Source: DATLYF01 sp035575095
GTDB taxonomy: Bacteria > Pseudomonadota > Gammaproteobacteria > Competibacterales > Competibacteraceae
Assembly: GCA_035575095.1 (NCBI GenBank)
Contig: DATLYF010000083.1
Coordinates: 1 to 30,774, forward strand
Length of the DNA stretch: 30,774 nucleotides
Direction: 5' to 3'
The notes under the pieces were generated by a model. It saw only the letters and a program-made list of their open reading frames with translations. It was not told the origin of the DNA and did not search any database. Shown one piece after another: positions 8,599 to 18,147 of this stretch. The position numbers and the translations under genes were made by a program. Within the stretch, counting starts at the first letter, position 1. Each line of letters starts with the position of its first letter.

Positions 8599-9541
8599 GC
8601 GCCTGCGCCTGCCCAAGCGCGACGTGCACGGGGTGGTGCTGCTCGACAAGCCGCTGGGGTTGTCCTCCAACGCCGCCCTGCAGGCCGTGAAGCGCCTGTA
8701 TCGGGTGCGCAAGGCTGGCCACACCGGCAGCCTCGATCCCCAAGCCACGGGGATGCTGCCGATCTGCCTGGGCGAGGCCACCAAGGTCTCCGCCTATCTG
8801 CTGGATGCCGACAAGACCTATGACTTCGTCTGCCGGCTGGGGGTAACCACCACCACCGGCGATGCCGAGGGGGAGGTGCTGGAGCGCCGTCCCCTGCCGG
8901 CCGCTCTGAGCGTAGCGCAGGTCGAAGCGGTACTGGCCCGCTTCCGTGGCGAGATCGAGCAGATTCCGCCCATGTACTCGGCACTGCGCTACCAGGGGCA
9001 GCGCCTGTACCGCCTGGCGCGCCAGGGGGTGGAGGTCGAGCGTGCGCCGCGCACGGTGACCATCCACACGCTGGCCTTGCGCGCCCTCGAAGGTGAGCGA
9101 CTGGCCTGTACCGTGCGCTGCTCCAAAGGCACCTACGTGCGCACCCTGGCCGAGGATATCGGCAGGGCGCTGGGCTGCGGCGCTCATGTGGTGGAGCTGC
9201 GGCGCAGCGCCGTCAGTCCCTACGCTGCTGCGGCCATGGTCGGCCTGGATGAATTGGAGCGCTTGGCCGAGCAGGGCGAGGCTGCCCTAGATGCGCGCCT
9301 GCTGCCGGTGGACAGCGCCATCGCCCATTGGCCGGCGCTGCACGTGGGGGCGGATTCCGCCCATTACCTGCGGCACGGCAATCCGGTCCTGGTGCCACGT
9401 GCCCCGACTCGGGGACTGGTGCGGCTGTACCAGGGCGAAACCCGTTTTCTCGGCATCGGCGAGATCCTCGACGATGGCCGGGTGGCACCACGCCGGCTGG
9501 TGCAACTGCCGGCAGAAACGGAGCATGGCCTGGCGGGCTGA
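8588..9541 (+). CDS. truB: tRNA pseudouridine(55) synthase
   Basis: The product has 317 residues (E. coli 314). TruB converts U55 in the T loop of all elongator tRNAs to pseudouridine. The signature LDKPLGLSSNAALQAVKRL is followed by AGHTGSLDPQATGMLPICLGEATK, in which Asp50 is the catalytic aspartate. The motifs YSALRYQGQRLYRLARQG and SKGTYVRTLAEDIG are also typical. A C-terminal PUA-like region covers about 250-310. The start at 8588 lies within the last codons of rbfA, and the reading frame open upstream to 8333 is out-of-frame rbfA. Gene order rbfA-truB-rpsO is conserved. Confidence 0.98.
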   Translation: MSNERLRLPKRDVHGVVLLDKPLGLSSNAALQAVKRLYRVRKAGHTGSLDPQATGMLPICLGEATKVSAYLLDADKTYDFVCRLGVTTTTGDAEGEVLERRPLPAALSVAQVEAVLARFRGEIEQIPPMYSALRYQGQRLYRLARQGVEVERAPRTVTIHTLALRALEGERLACTVRCSKGTYVRTLAEDIGRALGCGAHVVELRRSAVSPYAAAAMVGLDELERLAEQGEAALDARLLPVDSAIAHWPALHVGADSAHYLRHGNPVLVPRAPTRGLVRLYQGETRFLGIGEILDDGRVAPRRLVQLPAETEHGLAG

Positions 9542-9559
9542 CTGGGTCGTGCCCCCAAG

Positions 9560-9579
9560 GGGCTTGCTTGTTCAAGCCC
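9560..9579 (+). other. Hairpin between truB and rpsO
   Basis: GGGCTTG (9560-9566) and CAAGCCC (9573-9579) form a perfect 7-bp stem with the six-base loop CTTGTT, 18 bases after the truB stop. There is no T tract. It overlaps the -35 region of the proposed rpsO promoter, so it may be an RNA-processing hairpin or a DNA palindrome. Confidence 0.5.
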
Positions 9580-9596
9580 ATGGCTGGGATTAAAAT
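9568..9596 (+). promoter_or_regulatory. Possible rpsO promoter
   Basis: TTGTTC (9568-9573) lies 17 bases before TAAAAT (9591-9596), giving 3 of 6 and 5 of 6 matches to the sigma-70 boxes. Transcription would start near 9603, 30 bases before rpsO. A promoter between truB and rpsO is known in E. coli. The weak -35 box limits confidence. Confidence 0.4.
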
Positions 9597-9633
9597 CCCG
9601 CGTTTGATTCGTCATCGATCGGAGTTTGCTTAC

Positions 9634-9903
9634 ATGTCGCTCAGCACCGAACAGAAGGCCCAAATCATCGCCGAGTACCAGCGTGACGCCAACGACACTG
9701 GCTCTACCGAGGTACAGGTGGCCCTGCTCACCAGCCGCATCAACGACCTGCAGAACCATTTCGCTACCCACAAGGCCGATCACCACTCCCGCCAGGGCCT
9801 GCTGAAGATGGTCAACAAGCGGCGCAAGCTGCTGGATTACCTGAAGCGCACCGACGCCCAGCGCTACCAGAGCCTGATCGAGCGCCTATCCCTGCGCCGT
9901 TGA
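9634..9903 (+). CDS. rpsO: 30S ribosomal protein S15
   Basis: The product has 89 residues, exactly the family length. S15 binds 16S rRNA early in platform assembly. Conserved blocks are visible: STEVQVALLTSRINDLQNHFATHKADHHSRQGLLKMVNKRRKLLDYLK in pieces, ending RYQSLIERLSLRR. The ATG at 9634 with GGAG nine bases upstream gives the canonical N-terminus MSLSTEQKAQII; the longer open frame from 9328 is a truB shadow. It sits between truB and pnp as in E. coli. Confidence 0.98.
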   Translation: MSLSTEQKAQIIAEYQRDANDTGSTEVQVALLTSRINDLQNHFATHKADHHSRQGLLKMVNKRRKLLDYLKRTDAQRYQSLIERLSLRR

Positions 9904-9909
9904 GAACGG

Positions 9910-9927
9910 CGCGCCCGGTCGGGCGCG
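9910..9927 (+). other. GC-rich hairpin between rpsO and pnp
   Basis: CGCGCCC (9910-9916), loop GGTC, GGGCGCG (9921-9927) form a 7-bp all-GC stem seven bases after the rpsO stop, with no T tract. At the same position E. coli has the rpsO terminator and the RNase III hairpin that controls pnp. This stem is shorter than a typical RNase III substrate, so partial termination or processing is only inferred. Confidence 0.5.
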
Positions 9928-9968
9928 GGTGGTCCGCTCCCCATTCCGCACTGCATTAGGATGATTCC

Positions 9969-12056
<2,088 letters not shown>

Positions 12057-12063
12057 GCCGACA

Positions 12064-12092
12064 TTGCAATGCCGGTGCGGTTGGGTTATCCT
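12064..12092 (+). promoter_or_regulatory. Probable tRNA-Ser promoter
   Basis: TTGCAA (12064-12069) lies 17 bases before TATCCT (12087-12092), 4 of 6 matches at each box, followed by a GC-rich discriminator (TCCGCGCC). A GC-rich discriminator is typical of stable-RNA promoters under stringent control. The predicted start near 12099 leaves a short tRNA leader. Confidence 0.5.
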
Positions 12093-12126
12093 TCCGCGCC
12101 TCTTCGCCAGGATGGCGCTGCTTCCA

Positions 12127-12217
12127 GGAGAGATGGCCGAGTGGTCGAAGGCGCACGACTGGAAATCGTGTATACGGCAAAACCGTATCGAGGGTTCGAA
12201 TCCCTCTCTCTCCGCCA
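12127..12217 (+). tRNA. tRNA-Ser (anticodon GGA)
   Basis: This 91-base class II tRNA has an encoded CCA end (12215-12217). The acceptor GGAGAGA pairs with TCTCTCC, and the discriminator base is G. The anticodon stem CACGA/TCGTG encloses the loop CTGGAAA with anticodon GGA at 12161-12163, reading UCC and UCU. The long variable arm (TACGG, loop, CCGTA) is the serine identity element. The T arm is GAGGG-TTCGAAT-CCCTC. It lies between pnp and the SRP RNA gene. Confidence 0.97.
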
Positions 12218-12225
12218 ATTCCCCA

Positions 12226-12251
12226 CTGACGGCCGGCGGCCGTCAGCGTTT
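12226..12251 (+). terminator. Terminator after tRNA-Ser
   Basis: CTGACGGCC (12226-12234), loop GGC, GGCCGTCAG (12238-12246) form a 9-bp perfect stem, followed by CGTTTCTC. The T run is short but the stem is strong. It separates the tRNA from the SRP RNA gene, which begins about 20 bases later. Confidence 0.7.
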
Positions 12252-12265
12252 CTCAACCGCTCGAT

Positions 12266-12380
12266 GGTGGCCCGTACCGGTCCCCCCGCGACGATAAACT
12301 GTGAACCCCGTCAGGCCCGGAAGGGAGCAGCGGCAGCAGCGGACTCGGGCGCCGGGGTGTGGCTGGTACGGGTCGCCACC
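12266..12380 (+). ncRNA. ffs: Signal recognition particle RNA (4.5S RNA)
   Basis: The apical region 12301-12340 carries the near-invariant SRP domain IV: GTGAACCCCGTCAGGCCCGG, then the GGAA tetraloop, then AGGGAGCAGCGGCAGCAG, which include the symmetric and asymmetric internal loops bound by Ffh. The ends pair as GGTGG-CCCGTACC (12266-12278) with GGTACGGG (12365-12372) and CCACC (12376-12380), giving a rod of about 115 bases like the E. coli RNA (114). Exact ends are estimated from this pairing. Position next to dnaX-ybaB-recR is common. I see no convincing promoter of its own. Confidence 0.95.
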
Positions 12381-12402
12381 CTCACCACCGTTCGGTTATA
12401 GT
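12373..12402 (+). promoter_or_regulatory. Possible dnaX promoter at the end of the SRP RNA gene
   Basis: TCGCCA (12373-12378, 4 of 6) lies 18 bases before TATAGT (12397-12402, 5 of 6). Transcription would begin near 12409, 30 bases before dnaX. No clear intrinsic terminator for the SRP RNA is visible here, only a short ACCG/CGGT stem, so read-through from it is the alternative. Confidence 0.4.
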
Positions 12403-12438
12403 TGTTTCCCATCGATCCCCGGTAAATCAAGGCGCGGC

Positions 12439-14181
12439 ATGAGCTATCAGGTGCTGGCGCGGCGTTGGCGCCCGCGCACGTTTCACGAGCTGGTGGGCCA
12501 GGAGCATGTGGTGCGCGCCCTGACCAACGCTCTGGACCACGACCGCTTGCATCACGCCTTCCTTTTTACCGGCACCCGCGGGGTAGGCAAGACCACCATC
12601 TCGCGCATCTTCGCCAAATCCCTCAACTGCGAGCGCGGGGTGAGTTCCAATCCCTGCGGTGAATGCGGCGCTTGCCGCGAGGTCGACGAGGGGCGTTTCG
12701 TCGATCTGATCGAGGTCGACGCCGCCTCCCGCACCAAGGTGGAGGATACCCGCGAGCTGCTGGAGAACGTCCAGTACGCCCCCACCCGTGGCCGCTACAA
12801 GGTGTACCTCATCGACGAGGTGCACATGCTCTCCGCCCACAGCTTCAATGCCCTGCTGAAGACGCTGGAGGAGCCGCCGCCTCACGTCAAGTTCCTGCTG
12901 GCTACCACCGACCCGCAGAAGCTGCCGGTCACCATCCTCTCCCGCTGCCTGCAGTTCAACCTCAAGCGTCTGCCGACCGGGCTCATCGCCCAGCACCTTG
13001 CCCACATTCTGGAGCGCGAAGGCATCGCCTGCGATGCCGCTGCCCTGGAGCTGCTGGCGCGCGCCGGCGAGGGCAGCATGCGCGATGCCCTCAGCCTGCT
13101 CGATCAGGCCATCGCCTTCGGCGGCGGCCGGGTCAGCCTGGAGGCGGTAAGCGCCATGCTCGGCAGCCTTGATCCGCGCCAGGTGCTGGGGCTCATCGAG
13201 GCCCTGGCGAGCGGCGATGCTGCGGTGCTGATGGAGCAGGTGATGGAACTGGAGCGGGCGGCGGCGGACTTCGAGGGTGTGCTGGCGGAGCTGATCACCC
13301 GCTTGCAGCGCATTGCCCTGCTGCAGGCCCTGCCCGAGACGGCCGGCGCGGACTGGCCGGAACGCGAGGCGCTGTGCGCCCTGGCGGCACGGCTGGCGCC
13401 CGAGGAGGTGCAGCTCTGGTATCAGATCGCCCTGCACGGCCGCCGCGACCTGCCGCTGTCGCCAGAAGCACGCGGCGGCTTCGAGATGGTGCTGCTGCGC
13501 ATGCTCTGCTTCCGCCCGCTGGAGGAGGCCGAGGCTCCGGTGCGGATGCCGACTACCAGCCAGGCGGCTCCCGCCGCAACCCCCCGCCAGCCGCCCAGCG
13601 CCGGAGTGCGCGCGGTACTGGCCGGCAATGGCACTGCGGCCGCGCCGGCCCACCGGCCTGCGCCGACCCGCGCCGACCCGGCGCCGACCGTGGCTCAGAG
13701 CGCGGCAAGCGCACACCCGCTCCGTCCCGAGCCGGATGTCCTGCCGGCACCGAGCAGGCAGCCTGCGCCGCCGGTACCGCTGGCCGAGGCTCCGCTGCCC
13801 CTGGACTGGCAGCAGGCGGTGCGGCGTCTGGAGCTCAAGGGCGTCGCCCTGCAGCTGGCGCTGAACTGCCAGCTCGAAGCACGCCAGGGCAACACTCTGC
13901 GCCTGCTGCTCGAGCCCAGCCACGTGCACATGCGCACCCCCAACGCCGAGCGCCAGTTGCTGCAGGCCCTGGAGCGGTACTTGGGAACCAGCTCCCTGCG
14001 CCTGGAGTTCCGCGCCGCCCAGGGCGAGCTGGATACGCCGGCGCGGCAGCAGGCGCAGCGCCTGGCGGAGCGGCGTCAGGCGGCGATCGAGAGCATCGAA
14101 CAGGACCCCAACGTGCGCGCCCTGTGCGATACCTTCGATGCGCAGATCCGGACCGAATCGATCACCCCGCTGGACAGCTAG
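12439..14181 (+). CDS. dnaX: DNA polymerase III subunits gamma/tau
   Basis: The product has 580 residues (E. coli tau 643). DnaX is the AAA+ clamp-loader ATPase that also tethers polymerase cores. Walker A GTRGVGKT spans 45-52, a zinc-binding cluster uses Cys64, Cys73, Cys76 and Cys79, Walker B is LIDE at 124-127, and the SRC arginine-finger motif is at 168-170. A Pro/Ala-rich linker (about 370-450) precedes the tau C-terminal domain (about 455-580). The ATG at 12439 gives the canonical MSYQVLARRWRPRTF; upstream in-frame codons run through the SRP RNA and are not coding. I find no A-rich slippery heptamer like that of E. coli, so a frameshifted gamma form is not evident. ybaB follows after 25 bases. 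Confidence 0.97.
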   Translation: MSYQVLARRWRPRTFHELVGQEHVVRALTNALDHDRLHHAFLFTGTRGVGKTTISRIFAKSLNCERGVSSNPCGECGACREVDEGRFVDLIEVDAASRTKVEDTRELLENVQYAPTRGRYKVYLIDEVHMLSAHSFNALLKTLEEPPPHVKFLLATTDPQKLPVTILSRCLQFNLKRLPTGLIAQHLAHILEREGIACDAAALELLARAGEGSMRDALSLLDQAIAFGGGRVSLEAVSAMLGSLDPRQVLGLIEALASGDAAVLMEQVMELERAAADFEGVLAELITRLQRIALLQALPETAGADWPEREALCALAARLAPEEVQLWYQIALHGRRDLPLSPEARGGFEMVLLRMLCFRPLEEAEAPVRMPTTSQAAPAATPRQPPSAGVRAVLAGNGTAAAPAHRPAPTRADPAPTVAQSAASAHPLRPEPDVLPAPSRQPAPPVPLAEAPLPLDWQQAVRRLELKGVALQLALNCQLEARQGNTLRLLLEPSHVHMRTPNAERQLLQALERYLGTSSLRLEFRAAQGELDTPARQQAQRLAERRQAAIESIEQDPNVRALCDTFDAQIRTESITPLDS

Positions 14182-14206
14182 TCCGGCGTCAGCAAGAGGA
14201 AAGCCC

Positions 14207-14530
14207 ATGAAAGGCGGAATCGGCAATCTGATGAAGCAGGCTCAGAAGATGCAGGAGAATCTGCAGCGGGCCCAGCAGGAACTGGCCAATCTGGAGATCA
14301 CCGGCGAATCCGGCGGCGGGCTGGTCAAGGTGGTGATGACCGGCCGCCACGAGGTGCGCCGCGTCAGCATCGACGGCAGCCTGCTCAGCGACGACAAGGA
14401 CATGCTGGAGGACCTGGTGGCGGCGGCCATCAACGACGCCGTGCACAAGCTGGAGCGGACGACTCAGGAGCGCCTGGCCGGTCTGACCGCCGGCCTGGGC
14501 CTGCCTGGCGACCTCAAGCTGCCGTTCTGA
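14207..14530 (+). CDS. ybaB: YbaB/EbfC family nucleoid-associated protein
   Basis: The product has 107 residues (E. coli 109). This is a small dimeric DNA-binding protein of the YbaB/EbfC family with no enzymatic motif. The pattern is typical: the start MKGGIGNLMKQAQKMQENLQ, an amphipathic coiled helix, the core VKVVMTGRHEVRRVSID, and a C-terminal helix with LVAAAINDAVHKLE. A GAGGA site precedes the ATG at 14207. It lies between dnaX and recR, the conserved trio implicated in replication and recombinational repair; its exact role is not settled. Confidence 0.96.
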   Translation: MKGGIGNLMKQAQKMQENLQRAQQELANLEITGESGGGLVKVVMTGRHEVRRVSIDGSLLSDDKDMLEDLVAAAINDAVHKLERTTQERLAGLTAGLGLPGDLKLPF

Positions 14531-14540
14531 AGCAGCGTCG

Positions 14541-15137
14541 ATGACCCAGCCTCCGCTGCTCGGCCGGCTCATGGACGCCTTGCGCTGCCTGCCCGGCGTC
14601 GGTGCCAAGTCGGCCCAGCGCATGGCCCTGCACCTGCTGGAGCGGGACCGGGAAGGCGCGGCGCGGCTTGCCGCCACGCTGAGCGAGGCCCTGCAGCGCA
14701 TCGGCCACTGCCGGCTGTGCCGCAACCTGAGCGAGGACGAGGTCTGTCCGCTGTGCGCCGACCCGACCCGCGACCCGGGGCTGCTGTGCGTGGTGGAGAC
14801 CCCCGCCGATGTGCTGGCCCTGGAGCAGGCTACCGGCTTTCGCGGCCGCTACTTTGTGCTCATGGGCCACCTCTCGCCGCTGGACGGCATCGGCCCCGAT
14901 GCCCTGGGGCTGGATCGGCTGGAGGCGCGGCTGGCGGGGGGCGAGGTGCGCGAGCTGATCCTCGCCACCAATCCCACTGTGGAGGGGGAGGCCACGGCTT
15001 ACTATATCGCCGAGCTGGCGCGCGAACGTGGGGTGAGGGTTACCCGCATCGCCAGCGGCGTGCCGGTGGGTGGGGAACTGGAGTTCATCGACGGCGGCAC
15101 CCTGTCGCGGGCCTTCGCCGGGCGCCGCGAGTTCTGA
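14541..15137 (+). CDS. recR: Recombination mediator protein RecR
   Basis: The product has 198 residues (E. coli 201). RecR works with RecF/RecO to load RecA at gaps. A helix-hairpin-helix (about 15-33, LPGVGAKSAQRMALHLL) is followed by a four-Cys zinc finger (Cys57, Cys60, Cys69, Cys72), a Toprim domain starting LLCVVETPADVLALE (about 81-95), and a Walker-B-like C-terminus with GVPVGGELEFIDGGTLSRAF. The start is 10 bases after the ybaB stop; the Shine-Dalgarno is weak, suggesting coupling to ybaB. Confidence 0.97.
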   Translation: MTQPPLLGRLMDALRCLPGVGAKSAQRMALHLLERDREGAARLAATLSEALQRIGHCRLCRNLSEDEVCPLCADPTRDPGLLCVVETPADVLALEQATGFRGRYFVLMGHLSPLDGIGPDALGLDRLEARLAGGEVRELILATNPTVEGEATAYYIAELARERGVRVTRIASGVPVGGELEFIDGGTLSRAFAGRREF

Positions 15138-15157
15138 AAGCGCAAGGAGCATCGCCC

Positions 15158-15502
15158 ATGGCCGACACCATCTTCGGCAAGATCATCCGCAAGGAACTGC
15201 CGGCCAGCATCGTCTACGAGGACGACAAGGTGCTGGCCTTCCACGACATCGCCCCGCAGGCGCCGGTGCACATCCTCATCGTGCCCAAGCAGTCCATCGC
15301 CACCCTCAATGACCTCACCGAGGCCGACGCCGCCCTGGTCGGGCACATGTTCCTGGTGGCGCAGAAGATCGCCCGGGAGCAGGGTTTCGCCCAGGCCGGC
15401 TATCGCACCGTGATCAACTGCAACCGCGACGGCGGCCAGGTGGTTTTCCATCTGCACATGCACCTGCTGGCCGGGCGTGAGATGGACTGGCCGCCGGGCT
15501 GA
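15158..15502 (+). CDS. hinT: Histidine triad (HIT) purine nucleoside phosphoramidase
   Basis: The product has 114 residues (E. coli HinT 119). It hydrolyses the P-N bond of adenosine phosphoramidates and aminoacyl-adenylates. The histidine triad reads HLHMHLL with His98, His100 and His102, preceded by NCNRDGGQVVF, and the N-terminus TIFGKIIRKELPASIVYEDD matches the branch. An AAGGAG site lies eight bases before the ATG at 15158. It follows recR by 20 bases and is probably co-transcribed. It converges with rsgA. Confidence 0.95.
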   Translation: MADTIFGKIIRKELPASIVYEDDKVLAFHDIAPQAPVHILIVPKQSIATLNDLTEADAALVGHMFLVAQKIAREQGFAQAGYRTVINCNRDGGQVVFHLHMHLLAGREMDWPPG

Positions 15503-15524
15503 GACGAAGTGGCACGACAGTCGT

Positions 15525-15541
15525 TCCGTACCCCCTACGGA
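15525..15541. terminator. Weak hairpin between convergent hinT and rsgA
   Basis: TCCGTA (15525-15530), loop CCCCC, TACGGA (15536-15541) form a 6-bp stem in the 54-base convergent gap. There is no T tract on either strand, so terminator function is doubtful. Nothing better is visible in the gap. Confidence 0.3.
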
Positions 15542-15556
15542 CCGCGAACGGGAAGG

Positions 15557-16564
15557 TCAATATTCCGGTTTCAGCCCGTCCTTGAGCTGCAGATAGCTCT
15601 CCAGCCGCCGCTCGTCGAGTTCGCCCCGGGCCACCGCCTCGCGCAAGGCGCAGCCTGGCTCCACCCGGTGGCCGCAGTTGGAGAAGCGACACTGTCCCAA
15701 ATAGGGCGCGAACTCGCGGAAACCGCGGTCCAGGGCGGTCTGGTCCAGATCCTCCAGCTCGAAGCTGCGCACTCCTGGCGAGTCGATCAGGTCGCCGCCA
15801 TCGGGCAGGTGATAGAGGGTGGTGGTGGTGGTGGCATGGGTGCCTAGACCGGTGGCCGCCGAGATGGCCTGGGTGCGGATCTCCCGCTGCGGCAGCAGGG
15901 CCTTGATCAGCGAGGACTTACCCACTCCGGACTGGCCCACCAGGATGCTGGTATGTCCGGCCAGCGCCCGGCGCAGCGGCGCCAGCCCCGCGGCCGAGCG
16001 GGTGCTGGTGCGTACCAGTCGATAGCCGATACGTTCATATACCCCCAGCAACTCATCGAGCAGGGTAGCGCTCTTCGCATCGAGCAGATCGCTCTTGTTG
16101 AGGATGAGCAGAGCATTCACCCCCAGCCGCTCGATGGCCACCAGATAGCGGTCGATCAGCGACAAGGTGGGTACCGGCATGGGGGCCAGCACCACCAGCA
16201 CCTGATCCAGGTTGGCGGCGATCGGCTTGGGCCGGCCGCCGTAGCCGCCGCGGGCTAGCAGCGAGCGGCGCGGCTCCACCGCTACGACCACGCCGCCGCC
16301 GGCGGCGGCCGGTTGCCAGATCACCCGGTCGCCGCACACCACCGTCCCCAGGTTCTGGCGCACGGCGCAGCGCCACAGCCCCCCGCGCTCGTCCTCGACG
16401 ATGAGATGCGGACCGAAGTTGGCGAGCACCAGGCCCGGCTGCTCGGCGCCCAGAGGGCCGCTCTCGTGCTCGCGGCTGGCGCGTCGGGCAGCGCGGCTGC
16501 GGCGCTGTTCCTGCAGTTTGCGGATGCGCTCCAACTGACGCTGGCTGAGACGGCGGCGGGCCAT
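15557..16564 (-). CDS. rsgA: Ribosome small subunit-dependent GTPase RsgA
   Basis: The product has 335 residues (E. coli 350). RsgA is a circularly permuted GTPase acting in late 30S maturation. An OB fold (about 40-115) is followed by G4 NKSD (156-159), then G1 GQSGVGKS (210-217) and G3 DSPG (261-264), the permuted order that defines the family. A zinc-binding motif uses Cys292, Cys297, His299 and Cys305. I chose the ATG at 16562-16564, giving MARRRLSQRQLERIRK, the usual basic N-terminus. An upstream in-frame ATG would add 24 unconserved residues overlapping the orn promoter. Divergent rsgA/orn is a common gammaproteobacterial arrangement. Confidence 0.96.
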   Translation of the reverse strand: MARRRLSQRQLERIRKLQEQRRSRAARRASREHESGPLGAEQPGLVLANFGPHLIVEDERGGLWRCAVRQNLGTVVCGDRVIWQPAAAGGGVVVAVEPRRSLLARGGYGGRPKPIAANLDQVLVVLAPMPVPTLSLIDRYLVAIERLGVNALLILNKSDLLDAKSATLLDELLGVYERIGYRLVRTSTRSAAGLAPLRRALAGHTSILVGQSGVGKSSLIKALLPQREIRTQAISAATGLGTHATTTTTLYHLPDGGDLIDSPGVRSFELEDLDQTALDRGFREFAPYLGQCRFSNCGHRVEPGCALREAVARGELDERRLESYLQLKDGLKPEY

Positions 16565-16597
16565 AGGTCGCGGCGTACACTCCCGGGGCTGATCGGC

Positions 16598-16627
16598 TTG
16601 GCTGGCCAGCTTAGCCGCTGCCATAAT
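16598..16627 (+). promoter_or_regulatory. Probable orn promoter
   Basis: TTGGCT (16598-16603, 4 of 6) lies 18 bases before CATAAT (16622-16627, 5 of 6), with transcription starting near 16634. A 10-base palindrome GCTGGCCAGC (16601-16610) lies within the spacer. The region is the 95-base divergent gap between rsgA and orn. Confidence 0.5.
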
Positions 16628-16659
16628 GCGCGGCAATCTGCACGCCGCCGCGAGGGAGC

Positions 16660-17238
16660 ATGTCTGCCGACAACCTGATCTGGATCGATCTGGAGATGAC
16701 CGGTCTCGATACCCAGAACGACCGCATCATCGAGATCGCCACCATCGTCACCGACAACCAGTTGAACGTCATCGCCGAGGGGCCGGTGCTGGCCATCCAC
16801 CAGGAGGAGGCGGTGCTGGAGGCCATGGACGAGTGGAACAAGAACCAGCATGGCCGCTCCGGTCTGCTCGCCCGGGTGCGCGCGAGCGCCATCGATGAGG
16901 CTGCGGCCGAGCGCCTGACCCTGGAGTTCCTGCGCCGCCATGTGCCCCAGGGGAGCTCGCCCATGTGCGGCAACAGCATCTGCCAGGATCGCCGCTTCCT
17001 GGCGCGCTGCATGCCGCAGCTGGAAGCGTATTTCCACTACCGCAACCTGGACGTGAGTACCGTCAAGGAGTTGGCGCGGCGCTGGTACCCGGACAGGATC
17101 AAGGGCTTCAGCAAGAACTCCAGCCATCTGGCTCTGGACGACATCCGCGATTCCATCGCCGAGCTGCGCTATTACCGCGAGCAGATCTTCGTGCCTGCGG
17201 CACGGGACCCGGGAGCGGAGACCAGGGAGCAGGGGTAG
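16660..17238 (+). CDS. orn: Oligoribonuclease
   Basis: The product has 192 residues, somewhat longer than E. coli Orn (181) through a short charged tail. Orn is the essential 3'-5' exonuclease that degrades di- and short oligoribonucleotides, including the products of c-di-GMP turnover. DEDDh residues are Asp10 and Glu12 (WIDLEMTG), Asp110 (QDRRFL), His156 and Asp161 (SHLALDDIRDS). The N-terminus MSADNLIWIDLEMTGLD matches the family. GAGGG lies about four bases before the ATG at 16660, which is close but acceptable. It converges with rhdA. Confidence 0.97.
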   Translation: MSADNLIWIDLEMTGLDTQNDRIIEIATIVTDNQLNVIAEGPVLAIHQEEAVLEAMDEWNKNQHGRSGLLARVRASAIDEAAAERLTLEFLRRHVPQGSSPMCGNSICQDRRFLARCMPQLEAYFHYRNLDVSTVKELARRWYPDRIKGFSKNSSHLALDDIRDSIAELRYYREQIFVPAARDPGAETREQG

Positions 17239-17262
17239 GGCGGTCATCCGCTTCCCGGGTCC
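17205..17262. terminator. Long inverted repeat between convergent orn and rhdA
   Basis: GGACCCGGGAGCGGA (17205-17219) pairs with TCCGCTTCCCGGGTCC (17247-17262), 15 bp with one bulged base and a 27-base loop that contains the orn stop codon. There is no T tract, so it is not a textbook intrinsic terminator. Its position makes a bidirectional transcript end or mRNA-stabilising hairpin plausible. Confidence 0.45.
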
Positions 17263-17270
17263 TCGATCCC

Positions 17271-18077
17271 CTATTCGATCGGTAGCGCCGGATCGTTGCC
17301 CCACTCCGACCAGGCCCCGGCGTAGCCACGCACCCGCCGATAGCCCAGATGTTTGAGCACCCAGTAAGTGTGAGCGGAGCGGTGGTGGGTCTGGCAGTAG
17401 ACGATCACCTCCTTGTCCGGGGTGGCGCCGCAGGACCTCAGCAGGGCGCGCAGTTCGGCAGCGGGCTTGAGGCGCAGCTGCCGGATCGGGTCCATGGCCT
17501 CGGTCCAGTTGAAGTTGACCGCGCCGGGTATATGGCCGCCGCGGGCGGCGCGCACGTCTAGCCCGGCGTACTCGGCCGGGCTGCGGGTATCGAGCAGCAC
17601 TACGTCGGGATCGCCCAGATGAGCGAGCACGTAGTCCTTGTCGGCGTAGGCGGCGGGATTGGCCAGGTTGACGGCATAGCTGCCGGGCGCGGCGGGCGGC
17701 GCTTCGCGGCTCAGCGGCAGACCCGCTGCCAGCCAGGCCGGCAGGCCGCCGTCGAGCAGGCTCAGGTGTGGATGGCCGAGCACCTCCAGGGTCCACAGCA
17801 GACGCGCGGCACGGCCGTTGCCTTCGTCGTCATAGGCCACTACCCAGGCATCCGGGCTGAGCCCCAGCCGTGACAGCACCGGCGCCAGGGCGGCGGGTTC
17901 TGGCAGCAGGCCCATGGCCGGTGGGCGCGACCGCACCAGGGCGCTATAGTCGAGCTGGCGGGCGCCGGGGATGTGGCCGGCGGCGTAGGCCGGTGGCGTG
18001 CGCATGTCCACCAGCAGCAACTCTGGCCGCTGGAGCTGGGCGTGCAGTTGTTCGGCTTCGATCAGGCGCGGATGCAT
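17271..18077 (-). CDS. rhdA: Thiosulfate sulfurtransferase (two-domain rhodanese, RhdA type)
   Basis: The product has 268 residues, matching Azotobacter vinelandii RhdA (271). It transfers sulfane sulfur from thiosulfate to cyanide or other thiophilic acceptors. Two rhodanese domains are visible: an inactive N-terminal one (about 5-125, no active Cys in the YDDEGNGRAARL loop) and a catalytic C-terminal one (about 145-265). The active loop is CQTHHR with Cys228, the same loop reported for RhdA and distinct from the CRKGVT (mammalian rhodanese) and CG(S/T)GVT (mercaptopyruvate sulfurtransferase) loops. A strong AGGAGAG site precedes the ATG on the minus strand. It has no signal peptide, so it is cytoplasmic. 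Confidence 0.9.
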   Translation of the reverse strand: MHPRLIEAEQLHAQLQRPELLLVDMRTPPAYAAGHIPGARQLDYSALVRSRPPAMGLLPEPAALAPVLSRLGLSPDAWVVAYDDEGNGRAARLLWTLEVLGHPHLSLLDGGLPAWLAAGLPLSREAPPAAPGSYAVNLANPAAYADKDYVLAHLGDPDVVLLDTRSPAEYAGLDVRAARGGHIPGAVNFNWTEAMDPIRQLRLKPAAELRALLRSCGATPDKEVIVYCQTHHRSAHTYWVLKHLGYRRVRGYAGAWSEWGNDPALPIE

Positions 18078-18147
18078 GGGCCTCTCCTGGAACAGCGGAT
18101 GGAGGAAGGCAGCTTGCCATATCCGGGCCGCAACGAGGAGCGAGACA

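Noticed and set aside
12301..12438. An upstream in-frame extension of dnaX.
   Set aside because: It lies in the SRP RNA gene. The conserved DnaX N-terminus begins exactly at 12439, with AAGG in front.
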